64,000 nt of DNA from Burkholderia sp. WSM2232 (GTDB lineage: Bacteria; Pseudomonadota; Gammaproteobacteria; Burkholderiales; Burkholderiaceae). The position numbers were made by a program, and so were the translations under genes. Of this stretch, positions 26,940-35,547 are shown piece by piece. The notes beneath the pieces are model-generated. The model saw only the letters and a program-made list of their open reading frames with translations, did not search any database and was not told where the DNA came from. Each line of letters begins with the position of its first letter. Within the stretch, counting starts at the first letter, position 1. The stretch lies in NCBI RefSeq assembly GCF_000472545.1, contig NZ_AWZV01000037.1, positions 1 to 64,000 of the forward strand, written 5' to 3'.

Positions 26940-27587
26940 ATGCGCAAATCGCAGCTTCCCATCATCCCGTTGTCGCGTGACGATTTGCCGGTGGGCGCGG
27001 CAGAGCTCGCGCGTTTCATGATCGGCAAATACCTCGTGCACGACGTGCCGCAGGGGCGCATGAGCGGCCGTATTGTCGAGACCGAGGCGTATCCGATAGG
27101 CGATTCGACCAGTCACGCTTTCATTGGGCGTCGCCACTACAACGGCTCGTTGTTTCTCGCGCCCGGCCATGCATACGTGAGACTGACCTACGGAGTCTCG
27201 TACATGCTCAATATCTCCGCCGAAGCGCAGGACGTGGGCGCTGGCGTGCTGATTCGCGCGGTGGAGCCGCTCGAGGGCCTGCCGCTCATGGAAGCGCGCC
27301 GGCCTGGCGTGCCGTTGCGCGATCTCGCGCGGGGTCCGGGGCGCCTGACCGTGGCGCTCGGCATAGGCCCGTCGTTTGACGGCTACGATCTGTGTACAGG
27401 CCGCAATTTGTGGATTGGCGTGATCGAGAAGGGCGATGTGCCTGTGGGCGTGACCACGCGCATTGGGTTGTCTCGCGAGATGCATCGTCCGCTGCGGTTT
27501 TTCGAGCCCGGCAGCGCATTCGTGAGCGGCCCGCGCAAACTGCTCGTCGCCCCGCATGCCGATTTCGGCGACGACCCGCAAGTGTGA
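26940..27587 (+). CDS. mpg: DNA-3-methyladenine glycosylase (AAG/MPG family)
   Basis: A 215-residue base-excision repair enzyme that removes alkylated purines. The active-site block GRIVETEAY (43-51) supplies the catalytic Glu (E49 by analogy with human E125) and the intercalating Tyr. HAYVRLTYGVSYMLNIS and GAGVLIRAVEPLEG are further diagnostic stretches. The GPGRLTVALGI segment matches the family's GPGKL motif. The ATG at 26940 has an AAGG site. It is free-standing. Confidence 0.93.
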   Translation: MRKSQLPIIPLSRDDLPVGAAELARFMIGKYLVHDVPQGRMSGRIVETEAYPIGDSTSHAFIGRRHYNGSLFLAPGHAYVRLTYGVSYMLNISAEAQDVGAGVLIRAVEPLEGLPLMEARRPGVPLRDLARGPGRLTVALGIGPSFDGYDLCTGRNLWIGVIEKGDVPVGVTTRIGLSREMHRPLRFFEPGSAFVSGPRKLLVAPHADFGDDPQV

Positions 27588-27859
27588 ACGCCGCGCCGGG
27601 CAGCGACAGCGGTCAGTAAGGCTGGTCAGCCGGTTTCATCCTGGAATGTGCCCGTCTGAGCGGCGCTGCGCCATTATTACGGTCGCAATGCGGGCTGCAT
27701 CTGGCTGCCGGCAATTTCGTCGCACTTTTTCAGCTACGACAATTATGTATCTCACAAATAGGGGTTTTCCCTTGGTGTGCCGGTGATTAGACTGGAATCA
27801 CTCGCTTCCACATGGTGTGGCAAGCGCGGCAAATAAAACCAAGTCTGGAGGTAATAATC

Positions 27860-28204
27860 ATGAAATCGCTTATCAAGGCAGTCGCCATTGCAGCCGTTCT
27901 CGCAGCTCCGGTCGCATCGTTCGCGCAGTCGAGCCAGCAACCGGTCACCCGCGCCGAAGTGCGCAACGAACTGATCCAGTTGGAGCGGGCGGGCTATAAC
28001 CCCGCTGTGAGCAACGACCCGAACTATCCTGCCGACGTCCAGGCCGCCGAACGCCGGGTGCAGGAGCAAAACCCCGCAGTCGCGCAGACCCAGTTGCCGG
28101 TCGCCGACACCAGCGGCTACGGCGGCGTGACGAGCGGCTCGTCGCAAGCCGGCGGCGTGCGTGAGCCGATGACGGGTCCGAAGTCGGTCTACTTCGGCAA
28201 CTAA
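27860..28204 (+). CDS. Exported DUF4148 protein
   Basis: A 114-residue secreted protein. It has a signal peptide (MKSLIKAVAIAAVLAAPVASFA) followed by VTRAEVRNELIQLERAGYNP, the defining stretch of DUF4148, a family abundant in Burkholderiaceae. The remainder is Gln/Gly-rich and probably disordered. The ribosome-binding site GGAGGT is near perfect, suggesting high expression. The function is not known. The last codons (TACTTCGGCAAC) resemble the 14-bp tandem repeat that begins one base after the stop. Confidence 0.88.
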   Translation: MKSLIKAVAIAAVLAAPVASFAQSSQQPVTRAEVRNELIQLERAGYNPAVSNDPNYPADVQAAERRVQEQNPAVAQTQLPVADTSGYGGVTSGSSQAGGVREPMTGPKSVYFGN

Positions 28205-28246
28205 GCTTCGGCAACCGGGCTTCGGCAACCACGCTTCGGCAACCAG
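28205..28246. repeat. Three tandem 14-bp copies of GCTTCGGCAACC
   Basis: Units at 28205-28218, 28219-28232 and 28233-28246 share GCTTCGGCAACC and differ in the last two bases. The end of the DUF4148 reading frame contains ACTTCGGCAAC, so the array may have arisen by duplicating the gene's 3' end. Confidence 0.8.
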
Positions 28247-28609
28247 CCGGCGTGCAAAGCGCATCGGGCCGCGACGGACTATGAGGTCCGTCGGCGGCGG
28301 CCCGGATCGATGTTCGCGCTGCGCGATCGTCGTGAGCGATCAAGCAGGACGGCAGAAAGACAGCTAGGCGGTGAGTGCGAAGGTTCCGCCTTGCGCTTTC
28401 GAGTCGTGACCGGCGCGCGCCGCGATCACGAAGCCGCGCCGCAGCCGGCCAGGCACTTGTCCGGCTAACGGCAACCGATGCGCCCGCATTCTGGCGCCTG
28501 CGTGAGCAGGCGTCAGATCCAGAACCTCGGGAGGCCCGGCATCCCGACGGCCCGGCATGACAAGGGCCGTTCAGAATCCCTCGAACCTCCGCTGCCGCAA
28601 GGTAGCTTC
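28247..28609. other. Intergenic region between DUF4148 and CBS genes
   Basis: No gene is supported. If the terminator at 28610 ends DUF4148 mRNA, that mRNA has an unusually long 3' untranslated region of about 430 nt. Otherwise a small plus-strand RNA may start here. Confidence 0.35.
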
Positions 28610-28639
28610 GCCCAACCGTTCAGCGATTGGGCTTTTTTT
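28610..28639 (+). terminator. Rho-independent terminator
   Basis: GCCCAA at 28610-28615 pairs with TTGGGC at 28627-28632, followed directly by seven T residues. An outer pair GCCGCAA (28594-28600) / TTGCGGC (28638-28644) can extend it. It terminates plus-strand transcription. Confidence 0.75.
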
Positions 28640-28682
28640 GCGGCTAACGGGCTGACATGCGGCAGGCGCGATCCCTAAGGAC

Positions 28683-29126
28683 TCAGGGACGCTCGCCATG
28701 AATGTAAAACTCGAGTTGCTGGATGGTGAACTGCTGTTCGGCAATGATGTTCTTCACCAGGTCGCCAATCGACACCATGCCCACGAGCCGCTCATTCTCG
28801 ATGACCGGCAGATGGCGCATGCGCCGCTCGGTCATGAGCGCCATGCAGTCGTCGGTGGTCTGGTCCGGGCGCACGAAGCGCACCGCCTTGCTCATGATCT
28901 CGCGTACCGGTGTGGCCTTCGACGACCGGTCCATCAACACGACCTTGCGAGCATAGTCGCGCTCCGTGACGATTCCCGCGATGCTGTCGCCATCCGTCAC
29001 GACCAGCGCGCCGATGCCCTTGTCGGCCATCAACCTGATCGCTTCATAGACAGAGTCGTCGGCCCCGATCGTAAAAACGGTGGTGTGGTTCGGTTTGGTT
29101 TTGAGAAGCTGTGCAACGGTTGTCAT
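28683..29126 (-). CDS. Two-CBS-domain protein
   Basis: A 147-residue protein consisting almost wholly of two CBS motifs (about 10-65 and 75-130; GIGALVVTDGDSIAGIVTERDYARKV and MRHLPVIENERLVGMVSIGDLVKNII). It has no fused enzyme or channel. Such stand-alone CBS pairs bind adenine nucleotides and may act as energy sensors. The ATG at 29126 has GGAG. Nothing nearby identifies a partner. Confidence 0.92.
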   Translation of the reverse strand: MTTVAQLLKTKPNHTTVFTIGADDSVYEAIRLMADKGIGALVVTDGDSIAGIVTERDYARKVVLMDRSSKATPVREIMSKAVRFVRPDQTTDDCMALMTERRMRHLPVIENERLVGMVSIGDLVKNIIAEQQFTIQQLEFYIHGERP

Positions 29127-29427
29127 GGAGCGGCTCCGTTTCGCAGTGCAGCACGCCGGCGCGGCGGGCTGTCAGGGACAGTCGATTCCAGTATAGGCGC
29201 GACGCGCCAGCGAGTGTGTCCGGGAATAACTGGAGCGCGCGCGGCGGGCAATTCAGGTAGCTCGCGGTTCACCGCTCCTCTTGTGCGCAGATCTCGCGCC
29301 GCGGCGGTGCATGAACCGTGCGCCATGCATGGGCATCCGGATGCGGCGGCCCGATTAGCGGTAAACTCCTGTCCGTACCTAATCCCCGGTTTGATCGGGT
29401 TCATGTCCAGCACTACTGTCCAACGCC
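29127..29427. other. Divergent intergenic region, CBS / ribA
   Basis: 301 bp. I searched by eye for an FMN (RFN) riboswitch in front of ribA and found no convincing conserved blocks. No gene is supported. Confidence 0.4.
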
Positions 29428-30078
29428 ATGCTCACGTCTCACGATCCGTCGCCTGCGGCAGACGGCGCAGTCCAGGGCGAGTGCGTCGTTCTCGACGCCA
29501 CCGCCACGCTTCCCACGCGCTACGGCACGTTCACCTCTTACGTGTTTCGCGTGATCGAAAGCGGCGCCGAACACCTCGCGCTCGTGATGGGCGACGTCGC
29601 CAACAAGTCTTCGGTGTTGACACGCCTGCACTCCGAATGCCTGACGGGTGACGTGCTCGGCTCCTATCGCTGCGATTGCGGCGAGCAACTCGATCTCGCA
29701 CTGCGCTATATCGCCGCTGAAGGCTGCGGTGTCCTGCTGTACCTGCGCGGCCATGAGGGCCGCGGCATTGGCCTGTCGAACAAGATTCGCGCGTACGCGC
29801 TGCAGGAGCAGGGGCGCGACACCGTGGAGGCGAATCTCGACCTTGGTCTGCCGGACGACTCACGCGAATATGACTCGGCGGCGGGCATTTTACGCACGCT
29901 GAAAGTCACGTCGGTTCGCCTGATGAGCAACAACCCCGAGAAGTTCGACACGCTCTCCAAACACGGCATTCCGGTGTGCGAACGAGTCGCGCTTGCTATT
30001 CCGATGCGCGAGGAAAACGAGCGCTATATACGTACGAAGCAGCTCAAGTTCGGGCATTACTTCGACGAGAACGAATAG
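29428..30078 (+). CDS. ribA: GTP cyclohydrolase II
   Basis: A 216-residue enzyme that opens GTP to 2,5-diamino-6-ribosylamino-4-pyrimidinone 5'-phosphate, the first step of riboflavin synthesis. The zinc ligands C71, C82 and C84 (SECLTGDVLGSYRCDCGEQL) are in place. LYLRGHEGRGIGLSNKIRAYALQ and LMSNNPEKFDTL are the substrate-binding blocks. There is no fused RibB domain, so it is the monofunctional form. No strong ribosome-binding site precedes the ATG, but no alternative start fits better. Confidence 0.95.
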   Translation: MLTSHDPSPAADGAVQGECVVLDATATLPTRYGTFTSYVFRVIESGAEHLALVMGDVANKSSVLTRLHSECLTGDVLGSYRCDCGEQLDLALRYIAAEGCGVLLYLRGHEGRGIGLSNKIRAYALQEQGRDTVEANLDLGLPDDSREYDSAAGILRTLKVTSVRLMSNNPEKFDTLSKHGIPVCERVALAIPMREENERYIRTKQLKFGHYFDENE

Positions 30079-30237
30079 GCAGGAGTTGGTACGTGTCCGC
30101 GGTGGGCTGCGGTGAGCCAGAATGATCCGCAAGCGATTCAAATCGTGGAGGTATCGCTACAAATCTCCCGTCGACAGCTTGCGGCAGGTGAGGCTCGCTG
30201 AAGTCAATCGGAAGACGAAGGGCGCAGTCGAGGTAGC

Positions 30238-30500
30238 GTGCATGTTCAAGGTGGCACGATTCATCTAGCCGGGCGCGAGGTGTTTCTGCACGCGGTCGTC
30301 AATCTCGCCGATGCAGCGCAGGAGGCGTTGGCCGCGAAGGGTTTGAGTAAAGACGATGTTGACTGGGTCGTGCCGCATCAGGCTAATCAGCGGATCGTGC
30401 AAACCCAGGCGGAGAAGCTGCATCTGCTGATGGAAAAAGTAGTCCTGACCGTTAACCATCATGGCAACACTTCGGCAGCAGCCGCGGTGCAGGTCAACGG
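30238..30500 (+). pseudogene. fabH (3-oxoacyl-ACP synthase III) C-terminal remnant
   Basis: The frame reads GREVFLHAVVNLADAAQEALAAKGLSKDDVDWVVPHQANQRIVQ and then MEKVVLTVNHHGNTSAA. These are the C-terminal blocks of FabH, including the catalytic His of VPHQAN and the Asn of HGNTSAA. The first about 230 residues (with the catalytic Cys) and the last about 35 are absent, and downstream residues lose all similarity. It is therefore a decayed fragment, not a working condensing enzyme. It sits between ribA and what looks like an accessory block, so it may mark an old rearrangement. Boundaries are approximate. Confidence 0.75.
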
Positions 30501-30663
30501 CCGAATCGGGCGGGTTCGGCCGACCGGCGTCGGGCAGAGGTCTGTCAATAGGCGACGGTCGCCGTCCATTCGGCGACCGTCAGGCTGTTGCCTCGGATCG
30601 TGAAGCAGTCAACAAACCAAGGCCGCTTCATGGCGTTGCGCTTGAGCCGCGTTACCGCATTGC

Positions 30664-31782
30664 CTAACCGGCAAAACGCTGGGAGCGATAGGGGTCCAAT
30701 AGGTTCACCGTCACGCCGTCAAGCAATTCGGTAGTGATGAACTGCGACAGTCCGGCCGCGAGACTGATGCCTGCGTTCGTTGTGATGGACAGCACGCCAG
30801 GCAGTTTTTCTGAGCGGCTCACGACAGGCAGTCCGTCAGCGGGAATGACGCGACGCGTTTCGGTGACTTTCTCGACAACGGCGTCCTTCAAGCCCGGTAG
30901 CACTCGCGCGGCGACACGTACAAGCTCCTGCGGGTCGGGCGTGCTTGGATCGCCAACGGGCGAACCGGAGAAGTGCTTCGCGATGACCACACGACCGTCG
31001 AGGCGCTGGATGGCGTGAACATGCGCGCCAAGAATGACCGAATCGAAGATCCGTGGCAACGGCGCGAGATGGACGACGCTCCCCGTGCTGTGGATGAGCG
31101 GTGCCTTAAGTCCCGTGCCTTCGACGAGTTCCGGGTTCGCAATGCCGCCCGCGAAGATGAGAAAATCGGCCTCGCGCTTGCCACTTGCGCTCTGTATCTC
31201 ATAGCCGCCCGCTGTCTTCGCGAACCCTTGATACGCATCGTGCGGCGAGTACTGCGCCCCGTGTGCGACCGCCGCATCCAGCATCATTGACGTGAGCTGC
31301 ACCGGGGACATCATTCCTTCGTCGGGCGTGTAGAAAATGTCCGTCTCGGCCCCCGGTTCAAACCCCGGCTCGATCTCGCGCGCCTCGGCGGCGGTGACGC
31401 GGTACGTCGGGCTGCCCCAGCGCAGGCGCCGGTCAAGTTCAGCCGCGAGTTCCCGTGCCTCTTCGGTGCCGGGCTCGGCGCTTTGAAAGCAGCCTGACCA
31501 GCGAATCGGCAGACCGTCGATTTCGCTTTGCAGGAAACGCCAGCGCAGGTGCGACAGCCGATGCAAATTGAAGTAATGCTGCGCGCCTGCTTCGCCAAGC
31601 GAGTCGGCATTGCGAAACTTCGTCTGGTTCGTTATCCACGCGAATGATCCCGACGTGGCGCCTTTCGCGACTTCGTTCTTGTCGAGCACGGTGACGCGCG
31701 CGCCGCGTCTCGCGAAATCATAGGCGAGCGTGGTGCCGATAATGCCTGCGCCGATGATGACAACTTTTGGTGCCGAATTCAT
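30664..31782 (-). CDS. FAD-dependent D-amino-acid dehydrogenase-like oxidoreductase (DadA family)
   Basis: A 372-residue flavoenzyme of the DAO fold. It starts KVVIIGAGIIGTTLAYDFARRGARVTVLDK (GxGxxG at 11-16), then KGATSGSFAWI. It ends with RRVIPADGLPVVSRSEKLPGVLSITTNAGISLAAGLSQFITTELLDG, the usual C-terminal FAD site. It should oxidise an amine or amino acid and feed electrons to a carrier or oxygen. It lies 106 bp downstream of an MFS gene on the same strand, so uptake and oxidation of one compound is plausible. The ATG at 31782 with an AGAGGC site is preferred to the longer frame from 32016. Substrate unknown. Confidence 0.88.
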   Translation of the reverse strand: MNSAPKVVIIGAGIIGTTLAYDFARRGARVTVLDKNEVAKGATSGSFAWITNQTKFRNADSLGEAGAQHYFNLHRLSHLRWRFLQSEIDGLPIRWSGCFQSAEPGTEEARELAAELDRRLRWGSPTYRVTAAEAREIEPGFEPGAETDIFYTPDEGMMSPVQLTSMMLDAAVAHGAQYSPHDAYQGFAKTAGGYEIQSASGKREADFLIFAGGIANPELVEGTGLKAPLIHSTGSVVHLAPLPRIFDSVILGAHVHAIQRLDGRVVIAKHFSGSPVGDPSTPDPQELVRVAARVLPGLKDAVVEKVTETRRVIPADGLPVVSRSEKLPGVLSITTNAGISLAAGLSQFITTELLDGVTVNLLDPYRSQRFAG

Positions 31783-31888
31783 GGAGTGCCTCTTTGCATT
31801 GATGCAGGAAGTGTTGCGAAGGTTAGATTCTTGAGTCCGAGTTGCTATGGCTAGCCGCCGTCGGCGAAGGATTTGCCGTCCTTGCCGC

Positions 31889-33280
31889 TCAGCTACGAGC
31901 CTCTCGTTGCCGCAGACCGTGTTCGCTGGCGCTAGCTTCCATGCCCGGTGCGTTCGCCGCGCCAAGCGACACGTTACGGGTCTCGGGAGCCATGCGAACG
32001 GATACGAGCAGGCCAATCAGGCTGATCCCGCCCGCGATGAGCAGACCAGTCGCGCTTCCAGAATGGACGAGTACGGTAGGAAGGAGGAACGTTCCTGCCG
32101 CGGCTCCAATGCGGCTTGCAGACATCGCGAGTCCCATACCGGTTGCACGAAGATCAGTGGGGAAGATCTCGTTCGGGTAGATGAATTGCAGCCCGGAACC
32201 GGCAGCTTCGGCCACCGTGAAGAGAATGAACAGACCGATCGCGACCATGGCAATGCTCGACATCGGCGTCGCGAGAAGAAACAGCGCGAGCGTCGCAAGA
32301 ACGAAAGAGGCGAGACAAAGCGTGCGCCGACCGACGCGGTTGACGACGACCATGCCGATCGCAGTTCCGACGATTGCAAACGAAATGATCAGGAGCGAGC
32401 CGGCGAGTGGCTGGGTGACGCCGAGCGACTTCAGCAGCATCGGTTGAAACGTCTTGATTGCGAATGAAGGCGCAATCTGACACATCCAGAAGATCGAGCA
32501 GAACACCAGCATGCGCCCATAGCCTCGCGAAAGCAGCTCGCGAATCTTGGACAACCCGAGTCCACGCCCGGAGGTGCTGACACGGGTTTCAGCAACGAGC
32601 GCATCAAAGTCAACCTGCGGCCCAAGATGCTGGTTCACGACGTCACGAGCCGCCTCTACGCGTCCTGCGGAAATCAACCAGCGCGGCGACTCGGGAATGT
32701 TAAGGCGCAGCAACAGGAAAATTGCCGAAGGGATGGCTGCGCTCGCAAGAATGTAGCGCCATACACCGCTTTCGCTACCGCTAACGATCAACCCCGTTGC
32801 AAGGCTTAAGGTGTATCCCACCCAGAGCAAAAGCACGAGGCTCGCGAGCACCGGCCCGCGAAGCTTCCGAGGCAGGAATTCAGCAGCGAGCGCAGTCGCG
32901 ATGGGATAGTCCGCCCCCAGCGCAACTCCCATGACAAAACGAAGGATAAAGAGCGTCGTCACGTCATGCACGAACAGGTGCGCGAGTGAGCAGATGACGA
33001 ATACAGCGAGATTGAGCACATACATCTTCTGGCGGCCGAAGCGGTCCGTCATGGGTCCGAAAACGAGGCCGCCGGCGAACATGCCGATGAGGCTCGAAGC
33101 GCCGATCAGACCGATCTGGAGCGCGCTCAGCGCGAGGTCCTTTGCAATGAACGGCAGCGCTACAACGATGATCCCGAGCAGGTAGCCGTCACAGAACGGC
33201 CCTCCTGCCGCCACGACGGCGATCCTCTTGTGAAACCGGCTTGTAGGTAAATCTTCAATGCCGACGAGTGCCTCTGCCAT
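31889..33280 (-). CDS. MFS transporter, sugar/aromatic-acid porter type
   Basis: A 463-residue, twelve-helix transporter. MFS signatures are visible: GPMTDRFGRQKMY in loop 2-3, PESPRWLISAGR after helix 6, and NRVGRRTLCL in loop 8-9. The PESPRWL motif places it in the sugar-porter/metabolite-H+-symporter group rather than drug efflux. The ATG at 33280 has a GGAGG site; a TTG at 33292 is an alternative. It is co-oriented with the DadA-like enzyme and divergent from a LysR regulator, forming a small catabolic unit. Confidence 0.9.
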   Translation of the reverse strand: MAEALVGIEDLPTSRFHKRIAVVAAGGPFCDGYLLGIIVVALPFIAKDLALSALQIGLIGASSLIGMFAGGLVFGPMTDRFGRQKMYVLNLAVFVICSLAHLFVHDVTTLFILRFVMGVALGADYPIATALAAEFLPRKLRGPVLASLVLLLWVGYTLSLATGLIVSGSESGVWRYILASAAIPSAIFLLLRLNIPESPRWLISAGRVEAARDVVNQHLGPQVDFDALVAETRVSTSGRGLGLSKIRELLSRGYGRMLVFCSIFWMCQIAPSFAIKTFQPMLLKSLGVTQPLAGSLLIISFAIVGTAIGMVVVNRVGRRTLCLASFVLATLALFLLATPMSSIAMVAIGLFILFTVAEAAGSGLQFIYPNEIFPTDLRATGMGLAMSASRIGAAAGTFLLPTVLVHSGSATGLLIAGGISLIGLLVSVRMAPETRNVSLGAANAPGMEASASEHGLRQREARS

Positions 33281-33384
33281 ATGTGCCTCCAAACGTTGCC
33301 GAATCAGATGACGGGATTTGTTCTTCTATTCGCCTAGGCTAAGGTCGGGCACAATATCGGTCAATGTCGGATTTTATTCATCAA

Positions 33385-33403
33385 ATATCGAAGGGTTCGA
33401 TAT
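33385..33403. promoter_or_regulatory. Perfect inverted repeat over the RBS and start of the LysR gene
   Basis: ATATCGAA-GGG-TTCGATAT is a perfect 8-bp repeat with a 3-nt centre. It covers the AAGGG ribosome-binding site, and its right arm includes the first two bases of the ATG at 33402. It may be an operator for autoregulation, an mRNA hairpin hiding the start, or both. Confidence 0.65.
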
Positions 33404-34271
33404 GTTATTCAGCGAGGAAATCAACACGTTCCTGGCGGTAGTCCGCTCGGGCAGTTTGCTTCAGGCTGCAGAGATCGTATCCACAACGCAATCGACGGTC
33501 TCGTATCGCATCCAGTCCCTCGAGCGCCGGGTCGGACATCCGCTATTGCGGCGTTCGAGGGGAGCGCGGGGCATATCGCTGACCTCTGAAGGTGAGCGTT
33601 TCCTCGACATTGCCGAGCGCTGGAAAATGCTCGAAATTGAGGCCGAGCAACTTCAGGCCAATCAGGTGCGGCACCTTGCTGTCGGTTCGGTGGACGCCGT
33701 TGCGATCAATGTCCTTCCTCCGTTTGTGGCCGCGCTCTGCGATGAGACACCGCCCGTTCGATTACATATGGAAAGCTCGCGCTATTTCCAGCTCGCTAAC
33801 CGCGTTGCTTCTGGTCATCTGGACGTAGCCTTTACATTGACCCCATCCGAACACGTCGATCTTCTTTCAACAAAGATCCGGGACTACGCGATGCTGGTGG
33901 TCTATGCTGCGTCCGGAACGGCCCCGTTGCCCGAAGCGCTCGATATGGCGGATCTCGATCCGTCCAGAGAAATTCATCTACCGTGGTCGCCTCAATTCGA
34001 TCTATGGCGCGTTCGGCGCGGGTTTTCACGGCACGTAAATTGGGTCGAGAAAGCACACATGCTGGCACCGATGCTCAGAAACGGAGCCTGGGCCGTTGTT
34101 CCCAGTTTTTTGACGATGCCATTGGCCAAGGAAACGGGATGCACGATCCATCGGATTGCTTTGAATCCGCCCGATCCGCTTTCTCTTTTTATGATTTTGC
34201 GCAAACAGAGTAGCGACGCCACCGCACGACAGCAGCAACTCATCGAGGTGGCTCTCGCCGCCCTCAAATGA
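33402..34271 (+). CDS. LysR-family regulator of the DadA/MFS unit
   Basis: A 289-residue regulator. The HTH region reads MLFSEEINTFLAVVRSGSLLQAAEIVSTTQSTVSYRIQSLERRVGHPLLRR, and the rest is the substrate-binding-like effector domain. The ATG at 33402 has AAGGG. It lies 121 bp from the divergent MFS gene, its likely target. Codon use here is less GC-extreme than in the housekeeping part of the window (for example TTATTCAGCGAGGAAATC), which fits accessory origin. Confidence 0.9.
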   Translation: MLFSEEINTFLAVVRSGSLLQAAEIVSTTQSTVSYRIQSLERRVGHPLLRRSRGARGISLTSEGERFLDIAERWKMLEIEAEQLQANQVRHLAVGSVDAVAINVLPPFVAALCDETPPVRLHMESSRYFQLANRVASGHLDVAFTLTPSEHVDLLSTKIRDYAMLVVYAASGTAPLPEALDMADLDPSREIHLPWSPQFDLWRVRRGFSRHVNWVEKAHMLAPMLRNGAWAVVPSFLTMPLAKETGCTIHRIALNPPDPLSLFMILRKQSSDATARQQQLIEVALAALK

Positions 34272-34499
34272 CGTGACGAGGCAATAGCAGGATAGGCCGG
34301 CGAAGAACGAAGATGTACGCCGCGGTCGACTAACTGACGTTCGCGACGGTGCGACCGAAGCGCTGAGCTGGCCAATTGCGTCACACCGCACCTGGTGGCT
34401 TCAACGCTCACTGTGCGGCGGTTGGCGGCTTTACCCGATCGGGCCAGGAGCGGACGGACGGCCCCCGCCATCAGATGGTCGACAATTGCTGTTTCCTGC

Positions 34500-35438
34500 T
34501 TAATCCCGCTCTCCCCCTGCCGGCGGGCGACGCCTTTCAGCATACCGCGCGGGGGAGCATCCGACGATACGACTGAAGGCGGTACTGAACGCGCTTGTCG
34601 ATCCGTAGCCGGTAGCCGTAGCGATCTCGACCAGCGGACGACGGGTGAAGCGCAGCGCGTCTTTTGCCAGCGCAATCCTCCAGTTCACTACGTAGTCCAT
34701 AGGCGGTGTTCCCACGAGCCGCGTGAATCGATCGGCAAACGCCGAACGGGACATTCCAGCTGTCGCTGCCAACAGCGCAACAGTCCATTGCCGCCCAACG
34801 TCCGCATGAAATTCACGCAATGCAACCGCAAGCTTTTCATCGGCAAGACCGGCCAGCAAGCCCGACTTTATCGTTCCCTGTCCGTCGAGAACGGCACTCT
34901 GGGATCGCAGCGCTTCGACGAGCATGATCTCCAGAAGGCGGTTGAGAATAAATGTTCGTCCTGGGCGTGCACACGACGCTTCCCGGTCGATCAGTTCGAC
35001 GATGCCGCGCAAACTGGAAGCCGATGTGTGGGCATGGCGGATGTGTGTAACCGGCGACATAAGTCCGTTCAGCAGATCCGCGTTGGCCGTGACGAAGGAA
35101 AACTGACCTCCGATGATTCGGGTCGTATCTACTCCGCTTCCAATCGACACGCGCGAATCCGATGGATGCCTAAGCGCTTGAAATTCGATGGGCGCCGTCG
35201 TTTCGCCGTTCGAAAGCATCCACGAAGGAGGTGCTGGCATCAACAGAAAGTCGCCGGCCTCCATCTGCGCAGACGGGAATCCTTGCGCTTCGAACCGGCA
35301 ACTGCCCGACATAAAGAGACCGAATACGACATGGTTATCCGCCGGAAAAAGAAGTGCCCAATCTCCCCGTGCCTCGAAATGCTTCAAGTCAAGCGCTTCC
35401 GGGCGCAAAAGTGCGATCAGTTCCGTGAGCGGTTCCAT
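34500..35438 (-). CDS. AraC-family regulator with cupin sensor domain
   Basis: A 312-residue regulator. The N-terminal half (MEPLTELIALLRPEALDLKHFEARGDWALLFP...HVVFGLFMSGSCRFEA) matches the cupin_6 sensor of AraC proteins. The C-terminal 100 residues carry the double HTH (VALLAATAGMSRSAFADRFTRLVGTPPMDYV, then IATATGYGSTSAFSTAFSRIVG). The start at 35438 is chosen by domain fit, and the frame is open to 35525. It is divergent from a short-chain dehydrogenase 109 bp away, a common regulator-target arrangement for this subgroup. Confidence 0.88.
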   Translation of the reverse strand: MEPLTELIALLRPEALDLKHFEARGDWALLFPADNHVVFGLFMSGSCRFEAQGFPSAQMEAGDFLLMPAPPSWMLSNGETTAPIEFQALRHPSDSRVSIGSGVDTTRIIGGQFSFVTANADLLNGLMSPVTHIRHAHTSASSLRGIVELIDREASCARPGRTFILNRLLEIMLVEALRSQSAVLDGQGTIKSGLLAGLADEKLAVALREFHADVGRQWTVALLAATAGMSRSAFADRFTRLVGTPPMDYVVNWRIALAKDALRFTRRPLVEIATATGYGSTSAFSTAFSRIVGCSPARYAERRRPPAGGERD

Positions 35439-35547
35439 TCTGGACGATCGGTAAAGAAATATGGAGCCTGACTTATAGACCGTCCAAATGGTGTTGTCTA
35501 CAGTTGCATTGTGGAAAGTGATCAACCCTCAAAGGACGGGAAGCAAA

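Noticed and set aside
29127..29427. FMN riboswitch in front of ribA
   Set aside because: The conserved RFN segments could not be found by eye.
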